12,867 nt of DNA from a bacterium BMS3Abin14 (GTDB lineage: Bacteria; BMS3Abin14): NCBI GenBank assembly GCA_002897695.1, contig BDTG01000035.1, positions 5,001-17,867 on the forward strand, given 5' to 3'. Below are positions 1 to 7,478 of the stretch, piece by piece (position 1 is the stretch's first letter; every line of letters begins with the position of its first letter). The notes beneath the pieces are model-generated. The model saw nothing but the letters and a program-made list of their open reading frames with translations, had not been told where the DNA came from and did not search any database. The position numbers and the translations under genes were made by a program.

Positions 1-883
1 CCTTGATTAGCGATGGGTTGAGGGCCCTCAACACCCCTTCCTGCGTACCGAATTCGGCCTCAAGACTCGCCAGTTTCACTCCTCCCGGAACGTTGATCTC
101 CTGAAAATCAAGGGGAGGCTGGTAGTCAGGAAAAATACCGTATCTCTCGGGCTCCATGGCCACAAGCAGTGCGGCATAAAATGCGGGGACATATATCCTG
201 GTTTCCCGGGGCAAACGAAGGTCCTCAAATCGACCCTCAAGGCCCATCCGTTTTGCCCTGTTGATGGCTGCCTGCACCCTGCCCTCACCGGCATTATAGG
301 CGGCCAGAACGAGGTCCCAATCGTTGAATCGTTTTCTCAGATATTTGAGATAACGGGCGGCTCCCTCTGTGCTCATGGCAAAATCGAGCCTCTGGTCCTC
401 CCACGCGTTCGTCCTCAGTCCGAAGCGCCGTGAAGTCGCCCGGATCATCTGCCACATCCCGGTTGCCCCGGCACGACTTCGAGCAAAGGAGCGGTAACCG
501 CTCTCAATGATGCACAGATAGGCCAGTTCGGCAGGGAGCCCGTTCTGTTTCAGAACAAGTTCCATATGGTTCACATATCTCGATGAGAGAGAGATGGACC
601 TCCGGATGTCCTCCCTCTTTACGGTGAGCAGGTGATCTAACTGGACCCTGACCTCCTTCGTGTAGGCCCGCGCGATGGCCCTTTCGGCAAGGGGACCGTC
701 CGCCAGGGCGCCCAGGCCGGGTTTTGCTATAAGGTTGTAATCAACTGATAGCCCCCCGTTGGAGAATATGGCTGTCCAGGCGTTCGCACGGGTGCTGATC
801 TCCAGGATGGATATGCCTACGCCAAATACAACCAGGATCCACAACGCTATTTTGCGTAAATTCAGACCATCTTCAGGACCCAT
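1..883 (-). CDS. MltD-like lytic murein transglycosylase, 3' end cut by window
   Basis: The 294 visible codons encode a membrane-targeted lytic transglycosylase, which cleaves glycan strands of peptidoglycan in the periplasm. A hydrophobic stretch at about residues 11-27 is a signal peptide or membrane anchor. The SLT (GH23) domain spans about 110-250: the catalytic glutamate is E127 in IIESGY, followed by GATGMWQM (139-146) and AAYNAGEGRV (195-204), the three classic family motifs. After about residue 262 the text VPGGVKLASLEAEFGTQEG looks like a LysM-like or MltD-linker segment, so a C-terminal peptidoglycan-binding part probably continues beyond position 1. The ATG at 881-883 is chosen because GAGGTG lies about 8 bases upstream. 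It follows tyrS by 64 bases on the same strand and may share its transcript. The family is certain; the subtype MltD is inferred from the layout. Confidence 0.9.
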   Translation of the reverse strand, partial: MGPEDGLNLRKIALWILVVFGVGISILEISTRANAWTAIFSNGGLSVDYNLIAKPGLGALADGPLAERAIARAYTKEVRVQLDHLLTVKREDIRRSISLSSRYVNHMELVLKQNGLPAELAYLCIIESGYRSFARSRAGATGMWQMIRATSRRFGLRTNAWEDQRLDFAMSTEGAARYLKYLRKRFNDWDLVLAAYNAGEGRVQAAINRAKRMGLEGRFEDLRLPRETRIYVPAFYAALLVAMEPERYGIFPDYQPPLDFQEINVPGGVKLASLEAEFGTQEGVLRALNPSLIK

Positions 884-909
884 TAACAACGCACCTCTTC
901 ATCAAGACC

Positions 910-947
910 TGGTCGCAAAAAATCAATATCTGATCGCAAAAAGTCCA
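910..947. repeat. Two degenerate 17-bp direct repeats in the tyrS-transglycosylase gap
   Basis: TGGTCGCAAAAAATCAA (910-926) and TGATCGCAAAAAGTCCA (931-947) match at 14 of 17 positions with a 21-base period. The second copy contains CGCAAAAAGTCCAT (935-948), whose exact reverse complement recurs at 3449-3462. The pair lies directly after the tyrS stop codon. It looks like a fragment of a dispersed intergenic repeat; no function is evident. Confidence 0.5.
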
Positions 948-2162
948 TCAATCAACGATTCGGAGGAATCGGATTTTCCCAACCTTGAGTATTTTTTCCC
1001 CATCGGATTCAATTTCCAGTTTCGTATCCGACAGCTTTTCACCGTCCAGCCTGACCCCACCCGACCGTATGAGCCGCATTGCCTCGGAGGTGCTGGTGAC
1101 AAGCCCGCTTTCAAGCATGACCCTGGCGATCCAGACCGTCTTCCCTTTGAGGTGGAACACCGGCATATTCTCCGGAGTCTCCCTGCGGCTGAAAACACTG
1201 TTAAAGGCTTCTTCGGCTTTTTTGGCATCCTCTTCCCCGTGGTAACGGGAGGCAATTTCCAAAGCCAGCGAACGTTTGGCATCCATGGGGTGGACCTTTT
1301 CAGTTTTCATGCCATTTTGCAGTTTTCTCAAATCCTGGTTGCTTATGCCACTTAGAAGCTCGTAATAACGCATCATCAACTCGTCGGATATTGACATGAG
1401 TTTTCCGTAAATTTCAGCGGCAGGTTCACTGACCCCGACATAGTTGTCGTAGGACTTGCTCATCTTGTGAACCCCGTCCGTCCCCTCCAGAAGCGGCATG
1501 GTTATGACCACCTGGGGGGGCTGTCCGTAGGCCCTCTGGAGATCTCGCCCAACGAGAAGGTTGAACTTCTGATCCGTGCCGCCCAGTTCCACATCTGCTT
1601 TAAGAGCAACGGAATCGTAACCCTGGATCAGGGGATAGAGGAATTCGTGGATGCTGATATGCCGCTGTTCCGCATATCTTTTCCTGAAGTCATCCCGTTC
1701 CAGCATCCTGGCCACGCTGTAGTGTGCCGCAAGTTCGACAAGGCCGTCGGCACTCATCTTTTTCATCCACGCACTGTTGAAAGCAACTTCGGTCCGGTCC
1801 GGGTCCAGAATTTTGAAGGTCTGTTCCTGATAGGTCTCGGCATTCTTCAACACCTGATCCCTTGTCAGCGCCACTCTTGTCTCGGACCGCCCTGTGGGAT
1901 CCCCGATCATCCCGGTAAAATCCCCGACAAGAAAGATCACCTTGTGACCAAGGTCCTGAAAATGCCTCATCTTCTGCAGGAGAACCGTGTGCCCCAGATG
2001 AAGGTCCGGCGCCGTAGGATCAAACCCCGCCTTTATTCTGAGTGGGGCCCCGGTCTCGAGGGACCTTTCGATTTTGGCGGTCATCTCCTCGACGGAGATC
2101 AGATCCACCGCGCCGCGGCCGATAAGGTCCATCTGTCTTTTGAGCTCAGTTTTTCGGTTCAT
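948..2162 (-). CDS. tyrS: Tyrosyl-tRNA synthetase
   Basis: This 404-residue class I aminoacyl-tRNA synthetase charges tRNA-Tyr with tyrosine in the cytosol. The class I signatures are present: HLGH at residues 55-58 (HIGH motif), the tyrosine-pocket region GTDQKFN at 195-201, and KMSKS at 233-237. The last 60 or so residues (about 345-404, with [20 protein letters not shown]) form an S4 RNA-binding domain. The text [16 protein letters not shown] and the [12 protein letters not shown] segment resemble the TyrZ-like second bacterial form more than the E. coli type, which is a recognition from memory. Length is normal. The ATG at 2160-2162 gives the expected N-terminus, but no clear Shine-Dalgarno precedes it and a repeat block sits about 10 bases upstream. 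The next in-frame ATG is residue 11. Confidence 0.96.
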   Translation of the reverse strand: MNRKTELKRQMDLIGRGAVDLISVEEMTAKIERSLETGAPLRIKAGFDPTAPDLHLGHTVLLQKMRHFQDLGHKVIFLVGDFTGMIGDPTGRSETRVALTRDQVLKNAETYQEQTFKILDPDRTEVAFNSAWMKKMSADGLVELAAHYSVARMLERDDFRKRYAEQRHISIHEFLYPLIQGYDSVALKADVELGGTDQKFNLLVGRDLQRAYGQPPQVVITMPLLEGTDGVHKMSKSYDNYVGVSEPAAEIYGKLMSISDELMMRYYELLSGISNQDLRKLQNGMKTEKVHPMDAKRSLALEIASRYHGEEDAKKAEEAFNSVFSRRETPENMPVFHLKGKTVWIARVMLESGLVTSTSEAMRLIRSGGVRLDGEKLSDTKLEIESDGEKILKVGKIRFLRIVD

Positions 2163-2181
2163 ATTTTAAGTCCAGAGTCCA

Positions 2182-2210
2182 TCCGCCTTCGCTCTTCGAG
2201 CTATGGCGGA
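2182..2210. repeat. Stem-loop repeat, copy 1, upstream of tyrS
   Basis: The arms TCCGCC (2182-2187) and GGCGGA (2205-2210) pair, then GCTC (2191-2194) and GAGC (2198-2201) pair around a TTC loop, with a 3x3 internal loop between the stems. A second version with the same design is at 3310-3338, and both copies are preceded by GTCCAGAGTCC-like text and followed by CAGG. It lies about 20 bases before the tyrS start, in its 5' leader if transcription begins further upstream. Confidence 0.65.
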
Positions 2211-2214
2211 CAGG

Positions 2215-2252
2215 GGTTCAACGTTCAGATACGGTTCAACGGTTCAACGTTC
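2215..2252. repeat. GGTTCAAC short repeats
   Basis: GGTTCAAC occurs three times (2215, 2233, 2241), and the longer GGTTCAACGTTC twice (2215-2226 and 2241-2252). The block sits between the stem-loop repeat and the heptamer array in the ppx-tyrS gap and has no coding potential. Confidence 0.6.
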
Positions 2253-2263
2253 CAGAAATACCA

Positions 2264-2300
2264 GGGTCTGGGATCTGGGATCTGGGATCTGGGATCTGGA
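2264..2300. repeat. Heptamer tandem array TCTGGGA with G-quadruplex potential
   Basis: The unit TCTGGGA is repeated four times in full (2267-2294) and then runs on as TCTGGA. With the GGG at 2264-2266 this gives five GGG runs separated by loops of 3, 4, 4 and 4 bases on the plus strand, which fits the usual intramolecular G-quadruplex pattern. It lies between the ppx stop and the tyrS start, so the minus-strand transcript would carry the C-rich strand. Confidence 0.75.
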
Positions 2301-2339
2301 CTAGACACAAGACCCTGAAGTTCTTCGACACCTCAAACC

Positions 2340-3257
2340 TCAAACTAATAAATACCCTCTTCCCTTAGCTGCCTCCATGGCCACGCCTTCCAGGAGCCCC
2401 CAGTCGCTGACGGTCATCTTCAGCATCCCCCAGTGTTTCATTAATTGCCTGACAATCATTGATCCTGCGGGGATAAGATCCTCCCTCCCCTCCTCCATGC
2501 CCGGAAGGCCTGACCTCTCCACGATCTTCATCCGAATCAGGGCGTCGGTGAGTTCACTGATACGGTCCAGGGAAAGGACGTGACCATTTACCAGAGTAGG
2601 ATCGTATTCGTCAATGCCCAAATCCAGGGCCGCCAACGTCGTCGGTGTGCCTGCGGTGGCGGCGAGAGTCTTTCCCCCTGAGGGAAGTTCGCTGACAAAC
2701 CGTTCCACTTTTCTTCTCATTCGCCGGATCTCTTCCGGAAGCGGGGGATCCGAACGCAGGCAGGCCTCCGTCAGATGAACAACCCCCACAGGCATGCTTC
2801 TCCACCATTGAATAGCGCCGGAGATTATTCGAATGGCCTCTGTGCTTCCCCCGCCGATATCGATGACCATGCCATCATTAATTCGGCCTATGCCTCCCTG
2901 AACCCCCAGGGCGGTCAGATGCGCCTCTTCCTCCCCCGATATGACCTCAAGGGGAAAACCTAAAACATCTTCGGCTTTTTCAAGTATTACCGCCCCGTTC
3001 GGCGCATCCCTCAGCGCACTGGTCCCAACGGCCCGGGCTCTGGCAACATTCCTGTTCCCAAGCTCCCTGGAAAAATCCTCGAGGGCGCGAAGCGTCATGT
3101 CAACCGGTCCGGGCAAGAGTCGTCGATTCCTACTCAAACCCTTACCCAAACGGGTTATCCTGCGGAAAACCTTCAAGGGCTCCAGTACATCCCCGGAAGA
3201 TCGCGCGACAAGACACCTGATGGTATTGGTTCCGATGTCAAAAGCCGCGACGTTCAT
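2340..3257 (-). CDS. Ppx/GppA family phosphatase (short form)
   Basis: This 305-residue protein belongs to the exopolyphosphatase / guanosine pentaphosphate phosphatase family of the ASKHA fold, which hydrolyses polyphosphate or pppGpp. Visible signatures are the N-terminal phosphate-binding loop AAFDIGTNTIR (4-14), GTSALRDA (78-85), the acidic SGEEEA (107-112) that carries the catalytic glutamate, and the second phosphate loop VIDIGGGSTE (131-140). At about 300 residues it consists of the two core ASKHA lobes only and lacks the C-terminal HD-like domains of E. coli Ppx, a common form in many bacteria. The ATG at 3255-3257 follows GGGAGGGG with a 6-base spacer. It is upstream of tyrS on the same strand, separated by 177 bases of repeats. 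Sequence alone does not separate a Ppx from a GppA activity. Confidence 0.9.
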   Translation of the reverse strand: MNVAAFDIGTNTIRCLVARSSGDVLEPLKVFRRITRLGKGLSRNRRLLPGPVDMTLRALEDFSRELGNRNVARARAVGTSALRDAPNGAVILEKAEDVLGFPLEVISGEEEAHLTALGVQGGIGRINDGMVIDIGGGSTEAIRIISGAIQWWRSMPVGVVHLTEACLRSDPPLPEEIRRMRRKVERFVSELPSGGKTLAATAGTPTTLAALDLGIDEYDPTLVNGHVLSLDRISELTDALIRMKIVERSGLPGMEEGREDLIPAGSMIVRQLMKHWGMLKMTVSDWGLLEGVAMEAAKGRGYLLV

Positions 3258-3290
3258 GACATTCCCCTCCCGCCGGGGGCTGATTCAATA

Positions 3291-3360
3291 GTCCAGAGTC
3301 CAGTATCCATCCACCTTCGCTCAGGGAGCTACGGCGGACAGGGAGTCCAGAGTCCAGAGG
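3291..3360. repeat. GTCCAGA repeats around stem-loop repeat copy 2
   Basis: GTCCAGAGTCCAG occurs at 3291-3303 and again as GTCCAGAGTCCAGAGG near 3345-3360. Between them a stem-loop (3310-3338) has TCCACC facing GGCGGA, with one mismatch that becomes a G-U wobble on the minus-strand RNA, and GCTC facing GAGC around an AGG loop. The design is the same as at 2182-2210. It lies about 50 bases upstream of the ppx start, so copies bracket ppx on both sides. Confidence 0.6.
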
Positions 3361-3433
3361 CCTACTTCGATACCTGGACACCCGAATAGACACTATATCA
3401 TCCGTTTTTCATCCAGGGAACGATTGATGACTT

Positions 3434-3462
3434 CGCAAAAAGCCGCGAATGGACTTTTTGCG
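3434..3462. repeat. Inverted repeat CGCAAAAAG / CTTTTTGCG
   Basis: CGCAAAAAG (3434-3442) and CTTTTTGCG (3454-3462) are perfect 9-base inverted arms around an 11-base loop. The right arm is part of ATGGACTTTTTGCG (3449-3462), whose reverse complement is at 935-948. It lies in the divergent gap between ppx and the envelope module. It is not placed after a gene end in either direction, so it is better read as a dispersed palindromic repeat than as a terminator. Confidence 0.55.
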
Positions 3463-3528
3463 GCCCTATCAACGGTTGACACCCCGAATCCTTGAAACCC
3501 CGCATTCGGCATGGTAATAAGGGTTGCG

Positions 3529-4977
3529 ATGAACCGAATATCTCCTGCCCTTCTGAGTATCATTATACTCTTTTCAATGGTAGCAGGCGCCAAGGCTCGG
3601 ACACCGGCGCTCAAATACCCCGGGAAGTCCGCCGGGGGCCTTTCCGTGGAGGTCCCCGCCGGCTGGCTTGCCGATCAGGCTGATGCCAACGTCAAGGATC
3701 GCATCCGGCGACTGCGGGACCGCATCAGGAACGACCTCTCTCTCATCGTCGTCGTAACCGGGCACACCGACACCTTCGGATCTCCAGCGGAAAATATGGC
3801 CATTGGATATTACTATGCCCATGAGGTTGCAAACCAGTTGACTACAGTTTCAGGATTTCCGGAGGACCGCATAGATATCAGATCTGCGGGGGAAAGCGGT
3901 GCGCTGGTAAACCATGGCGGTCACGACGCCCAGAGATTGAACAGGCGGGTAGTTGTGAGCCTGGCATCCCCCCTGGAAAAAGTTATAAAACCGCTCCCGG
4001 AACCGGGAACCAATCCCGGCAGAGTTCTCATCCTGGAACCACGAGCGGGAACTGTCAACCGGTCCTATCAGCGGTTAACCGCAATTGTGGAAGGTGATTC
4101 CAACACCGCCCTTCTGACTGTAAACGGAATTTCCAGCCTCATCGCCGTAAACAAATCCAGGATAGAAAGCGAGATAGTCCTGGAAAATGGCGACAACCTC
4201 ATCGAGGTCATGGCGTGGGACCAATCCGGAAGGTTTGGAAGGGACCAGGTCAAGGTTGTTTATGTTCCGCCCCCACCGCAGGTTGAACTCACCCATCCAG
4301 TGGATGGGGACGTCTTCAACACCACCATCTCCCCTGTGATTCAGGTCAACGGGCAGATCATGTCAAAAACCATCCTCAGAGAGACATTCCTTTTCCTCAA
4401 TGGTTCACCAAGACGCATTGAAGTCGATAGTCAGGGCCGATTTTCTCAACCGATCGTCCTGATTCGGGAGAAAAATAAACTGAGGGTCGAGGCGCTGGAC
4501 ATTTTCGGCAAAACCGCCACAAGCCCCGATATTACCGTAAAAACCATCAACATGGCCCCCAAGGACATGGTGGTTTTCCTCACGTGGGACAAACCCGGGG
4601 TTGATCTTGATCTGCATGTCTGGGGCCCTGAAGGAAAACACACCTACTATCGCGCTCTGGACCCATACGACAGCAGCGAGGCCATACCAGGAGGTGCGCT
4701 TGACCTGGATGACAAGGATGGTTTCGGGCCCGAGGTTTTCACCTTGGCCGACGGGCCGGAAGGGATCTATACAATAGGGGCCCGCTACCATCATTCACTT
4801 AAGGGTACCCCATGCAAGGCCCAGGTGACGGTTGTTCTCCATCCGGCCGAACCCTCCAGGCGCATCACGCGCATCTTTGGACCGTTCACCATGTCGCCGG
4901 GCATTAACTCCAATTGGACTGTAGCCCGAGTCTCCTTTCCACATGAATCTTTTGTTTCAGGATCATCGCAAAAATGA
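3529..4977 (+). CDS. Secreted OmpA-like / Ig-like / DUF2135 (YfaP-type) protein
   Basis: The 482-residue product has a signal peptide (about 1-23, ending near AGAKA). Residues about 70-148 are an OmpA-like peptidoglycan-binding domain (VVVTGHTDTFGS at 74-85, then RLNRRVVVSL). Two beta-sandwich, Ig-like segments follow (about 165-247 and 250-341, the first with LLTVNG and LIEVMAWDQSG). Residues about 348-470 match DUF2135/YfaP: VVFLTWDKPGVDLDLHVWGP, DLDDKDGFGPEVF, and a C-terminal beta region. Known families imply a periplasmic protein that docks on peptidoglycan and displays a beta-rich domain; the ligand is unknown. ATG 3529 is chosen because AAGGG precedes it at a 5-base spacing; the in-frame ATG at 3511 has no ribosome site. 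It is the first gene of a same-strand run to 8084, 49 bases before the next. Confidence 0.85.
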   Translation: MNRISPALLSIIILFSMVAGAKARTPALKYPGKSAGGLSVEVPAGWLADQADANVKDRIRRLRDRIRNDLSLIVVVTGHTDTFGSPAENMAIGYYYAHEVANQLTTVSGFPEDRIDIRSAGESGALVNHGGHDAQRLNRRVVVSLASPLEKVIKPLPEPGTNPGRVLILEPRAGTVNRSYQRLTAIVEGDSNTALLTVNGISSLIAVNKSRIESEIVLENGDNLIEVMAWDQSGRFGRDQVKVVYVPPPPQVELTHPVDGDVFNTTISPVIQVNGQIMSKTILRETFLFLNGSPRRIEVDSQGRFSQPIVLIREKNKLRVEALDIFGKTATSPDITVKTINMAPKDMVVFLTWDKPGVDLDLHVWGPEGKHTYYRALDPYDSSEAIPGGALDLDDKDGFGPEVFTLADGPEGIYTIGARYHHSLKGTPCKAQVTVVLHPAEPSRRITRIFGPFTMSPGINSNWTVARVSFPHESFVSGSSQK

Positions 4978-5026
4978 GTGCCTGCGATAAGGCTTAAAGA
5001 AATATATTTCAAAACCGGGAGGATCC

Positions 5027-5608
5027 ATGAAGACAACATCGGGATTTTTTTCCATCATTACCGCGGTCTTTTTCCTCGTCATTTTTACCGCCCCTTCCGT
5101 CAGTTTCGGAGGGGAAACAGGAAAAGGGTCCATCAGCGGCCTCGAAACCGAACTATCCCATATCGAACAGGAGCTGAACACTCTCGACAAGAGGGTTAAC
5201 AGCCTCCTTGAGGACCTCGTTGATCCCAAGATCACCTCGGCATCACTGTTCTTCTCCACCGGAGGGCAGATCGAAGCCATACCCCTTTCACTGGAGATCC
5301 GCATGGATGACCACCCCCTCGTCACCAGGCAGTTGTCTGAGGCCGACCGTCTCCTCCTTATAAAGGGAGGGTCGCTGGAGATATTCTCCGACATAATGGA
5401 GCCTGGCCCCCACAATCTTGCTGCCAGGTGTCAGATACAGACTGCGGAGAAACCATCCCTCAAGGTTGAGGTGGTCTCCGCAGTTTTCAGGTTTGAGCCG
5501 CGCAGGGCTTCAGCCAATTTCATGGAGATCAGTCTTTCCCGGGCGAACAGGGGAAAGACCGGGAACAGCTTCGATCTGAAGGCCAAACACTGGTCAAGGG
5601 AAAACTGA
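5027..5608 (+). CDS. Exported coiled-coil plus beta-domain protein, unknown function
   Basis: The 193-residue product begins with a clear signal peptide (about 1-28). A short coiled coil follows (about 37-66, LETELSHIEQELNTLDKRVN with regular leucine/isoleucine spacing), then a beta-rich domain of about 115 residues containing a MEPGPHNL turn (124-131). No enzyme motif is visible. The order signal peptide, coiled coil, beta domain with a PG-H-L turn recalls a myxobacterial and deltaproteobacterial family often mislabelled dihydrolipoamide acetyltransferase, which sits beside TolQR-like motors, TPR proteins and AgmX-type domains. That link is an inference from layout, with weak sequence support. 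GGGAGGA precedes ATG 5027 at good spacing. Its TGA stop directly abuts the TTG start of the TPR gene, which suggests coupled translation. Confidence 0.7.
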   Translation: MKTTSGFFSIITAVFFLVIFTAPSVSFGGETGKGSISGLETELSHIEQELNTLDKRVNSLLEDLVDPKITSASLFFSTGGQIEAIPLSLEIRMDDHPLVTRQLSEADRLLLIKGGSLEIFSDIMEPGPHNLAARCQIQTAEKPSLKVEVVSAVFRFEPRRASANFMEISLSRANRGKTGNSFDLKAKHWSREN

Positions 5609-7051
5609 TTGAAAAACTTTCGCATACTCCCTTTATGCCTTCTGCTGCTGATGACCGTAAGGATCGTCCCCGCCATGGCTGGAACTGCTCTGGTCGGTGT
5701 ACGATGGATTCCACCTGACCAGGGCCTTCTGAATCGCCTGGTAATCGGTCGTTACATGCAGCATGACAACCTTGATGTGCTCAGGTTGACTTCAGGGGAA
5801 ACTCCGCCGGGCATTAAGGCCCTTTATTACCGGGGAGAAACATTGAGATCTCTTGGCCTTTTCTCTTCTGCAGCCGAGGCCTTCGCCGGCGCAATCGCCA
5901 CAAAATCGCCTGATGAGCCGTTGTGGAACGCTTCCCTTGTTCGCTACATCCAGTTGCTGAGATCGATACCCGGACTCAAAACCCCAGTCTTGCCACCGAC
6001 TCTTGACAGTAAAATTACCGGCAAGGCCGCACTTTACCTCGGTTCTCTTCTCCAACAGGAAGGCAAGGGAAAGAGGGCCCTTGCGCTTTTCCAATCTGTA
6101 AAAAAGGACGGTACGGATCATGACGCGCTGGCCGCTGCCGCTTTAGCCCGGAATTATGCGATGATAAACCGCTGGGGGGACTCGGCTTCCATCCTGGCAT
6201 CCTTCAAAACCGTCGAGACAACCCCGGTGGCGGATCTCATCTACCTCCTTAGAGGATATGACTATCTGGAGTCAGGAAATTTCAAACTCGCCAGAAGCTC
6301 TTTGCTTGCCCTTCCACCCTCCAGCCCCTACGCTCCCGAGGCCTTGCATGGCCAGTCCTGGGTGCTCATTCGAAGGGGTGACCTTTCCGGCGCTGCAGTG
6401 AGACTCCAGGAACTCATCGACAATTATCCCGACTCCACGGCCGCCAGGGAAGGGGTGATCGATCTGGCTCTCTGTTACAGGGAGCTGGGGCTTTTCGACA
6501 ACGCGACCCAACTCCTGGGGCGGGAGTCGAAGTACCTGACGGAGGTCTGCGAGTGGCTGAAGTCTCTCCGGGTTTCTGATTTCAAACCGGGGTCCCATCT
6601 CTCCGCCCTGTTGGATGAGGCCTTCCATGGCATGAAACCTGACCCTGAAATCCTGGGCAAAACGCCGGGATTTATACTCCAGTGGTTGATCCAGGCTGCC
6701 CGGGACCCCCAGGTTCAATGGACGTCAACCCTGATAGACGGTGGCAGCAAGCTTTTGAATGAGGCGGCGAGGATCGAAAAAAAAGGCGCTGAATCCGTTG
6801 AACTCCTCAAGCGTGAGACCAGGTTCACAGAAAAGCAAATCCAGAAGGCCATGGAAACCCGAGGCCTGTTGAAGTCAGCCCTGGTCCGTCTCCCCTCTTT
6901 CAGGGAGGAGGTCATCCAGAGCCTCGAAAAGAACTCGCTTGAGGAGTTTGCCCCCAAGGAAGCATTTATATTGCTCAGAAGGATTCATGACGCCCAGAAG
7001 CGCCTTGAAAGTGTTACAGCCGGCGCCGGGAAGGTCCGGGCAGCGGTCTGA
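5609..7051 (+). CDS. Exported tetratricopeptide-repeat protein
   Basis: The 480-residue product has a signal peptide (about 1-24, LLLLMTVRIVPAMAG). The rest is alpha-helical with TPR-like pairs: ALYYRGETLRSLGLFSSAAEAF (from about 71), LYLGSLLQQEGKGKRALALF, LLRGYDYLESGNFKLARSSL, GQSWVLIRRGDLSGAAVRLQ and LALCYRELGLFDNATQLL. A charged helical C-terminal part (from about 390) looks coiled-coil. TPR proteins are protein-interaction scaffolds; a periplasmic scaffold for the neighbouring envelope proteins is the natural reading. The start is TTG at 5609, directly after the upstream TGA, with AAGGG in the end of the upstream gene; the next ATG (residue 16) would destroy the signal peptide. The gap to the next gene is 32 bases. 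Confidence 0.8.
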   Translation: MKNFRILPLCLLLLMTVRIVPAMAGTALVGVRWIPPDQGLLNRLVIGRYMQHDNLDVLRLTSGETPPGIKALYYRGETLRSLGLFSSAAEAFAGAIATKSPDEPLWNASLVRYIQLLRSIPGLKTPVLPPTLDSKITGKAALYLGSLLQQEGKGKRALALFQSVKKDGTDHDALAAAALARNYAMINRWGDSASILASFKTVETTPVADLIYLLRGYDYLESGNFKLARSSLLALPPSSPYAPEALHGQSWVLIRRGDLSGAAVRLQELIDNYPDSTAAREGVIDLALCYRELGLFDNATQLLGRESKYLTEVCEWLKSLRVSDFKPGSHLSALLDEAFHGMKPDPEILGKTPGFILQWLIQAARDPQVQWTSTLIDGGSKLLNEAARIEKKGAESVELLKRETRFTEKQIQKAMETRGLLKSALVRLPSFREEVIQSLEKNSLEEFAPKEAFILLRRIHDAQKRLESVTAGAGKVRAAV

Positions 7052-7083
7052 TAACCATTGACGGAAAGATCGAAGGAGAAGGC

Positions 7084-7470
7084 GTGGGAAACCGGACAGC
7101 GGTCGCGAAAATAGGCGGCGGCACATCCGGCGCAGCGCCGGCCGAAAAAACGGAAACGATTCATCCCGAGGCGAGGGAGGAACGCTCATCCCGGGTAATA
7201 TCCCGGGTCGTCGCCTCCCACACCGGCGCCATCCGATACGCCTATAACAGGGAACTGCGTAAAAACCCTGCACTCAGGGGCAAGATTGTCTTGACCTTTT
7301 CCATCTCCCCTGGGGGCGACGTCACAGAATGCTCCGTCCAGGAATCGGAGATGAAATGGCCGCCCCTGGAAGAATCCCTGGTCCGCATGGTCCTGAACTG
7401 GAAATTTCCCAAGATACCTGAGGGGACGGTCACCGTAAGCTATCCCCTGGTCTTTTTCCCCAGTATGTAG
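7084..7470 (+). CDS. AgmX/PglI C-terminal (TonB-like) domain protein, no visible export signal
   Basis: The 128-residue product matches the AgmX/PglI C-terminal domain, a TonB-C relative: ISRVVASHTGAIRYAYNREL (39-58), KNPALRGKIVLTFSISPGGDV (60-80), and PLEESLVRMVLNWKFPK followed by VTVSYPLVF. In the family the domain is the periplasmic end of TonB-like energy transducers and of Myxococcus gliding proteins. Here it has neither signal peptide nor membrane helix, only a short glycine/alanine-rich leader (1-36), so how it reaches the periplasm is unclear. The cysteine common in the IRYCY motif is alanine here. Start is GTG with AAGGAG (7073-7078) at a 5-base spacer, a strong site; no in-frame ATG lies upstream before the stop at 7006-7008. 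It is 8 bases before the HEAT gene. Confidence 0.75.
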   Translation: MGNRTAVAKIGGGTSGAAPAEKTETIHPEAREERSSRVISRVVASHTGAIRYAYNRELRKNPALRGKIVLTFSISPGGDVTECSVQESEMKWPPLEESLVRMVLNWKFPKIPEGTVTVSYPLVFFPSM

Positions 7471-7478
7471 GTGGCCTG

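Noticed and set aside
2267-2300. CRISPR-like or minisatellite array
   Set aside because: The 7-base units are directly contiguous with no spacers, so this is a simple tandem repeat.
1467-2318. Long plus-strand open frame opposite tyrS
   Set aside because: It is antisense to the clearly conserved tyrS, runs into the repeat array, and shows no recognisable domain.
3476-3481. Perfect TTGACA as -35 box for the envelope module
   Set aside because: No acceptable -10 box lies 16-19 bases downstream; the region there is C-rich.
3508-3527. Sigma-54 promoter GG...GC before the envelope module
   Set aside because: The GG and GC elements are 16 bases apart instead of 10.
3511-3531. Upstream ATG at 3511 for the OmpA/DUF2135 gene
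   Set aside because: It lacks a ribosome site and adds residues before a clean signal peptide, whereas ATG 3529 has AAGGG at good spacing.
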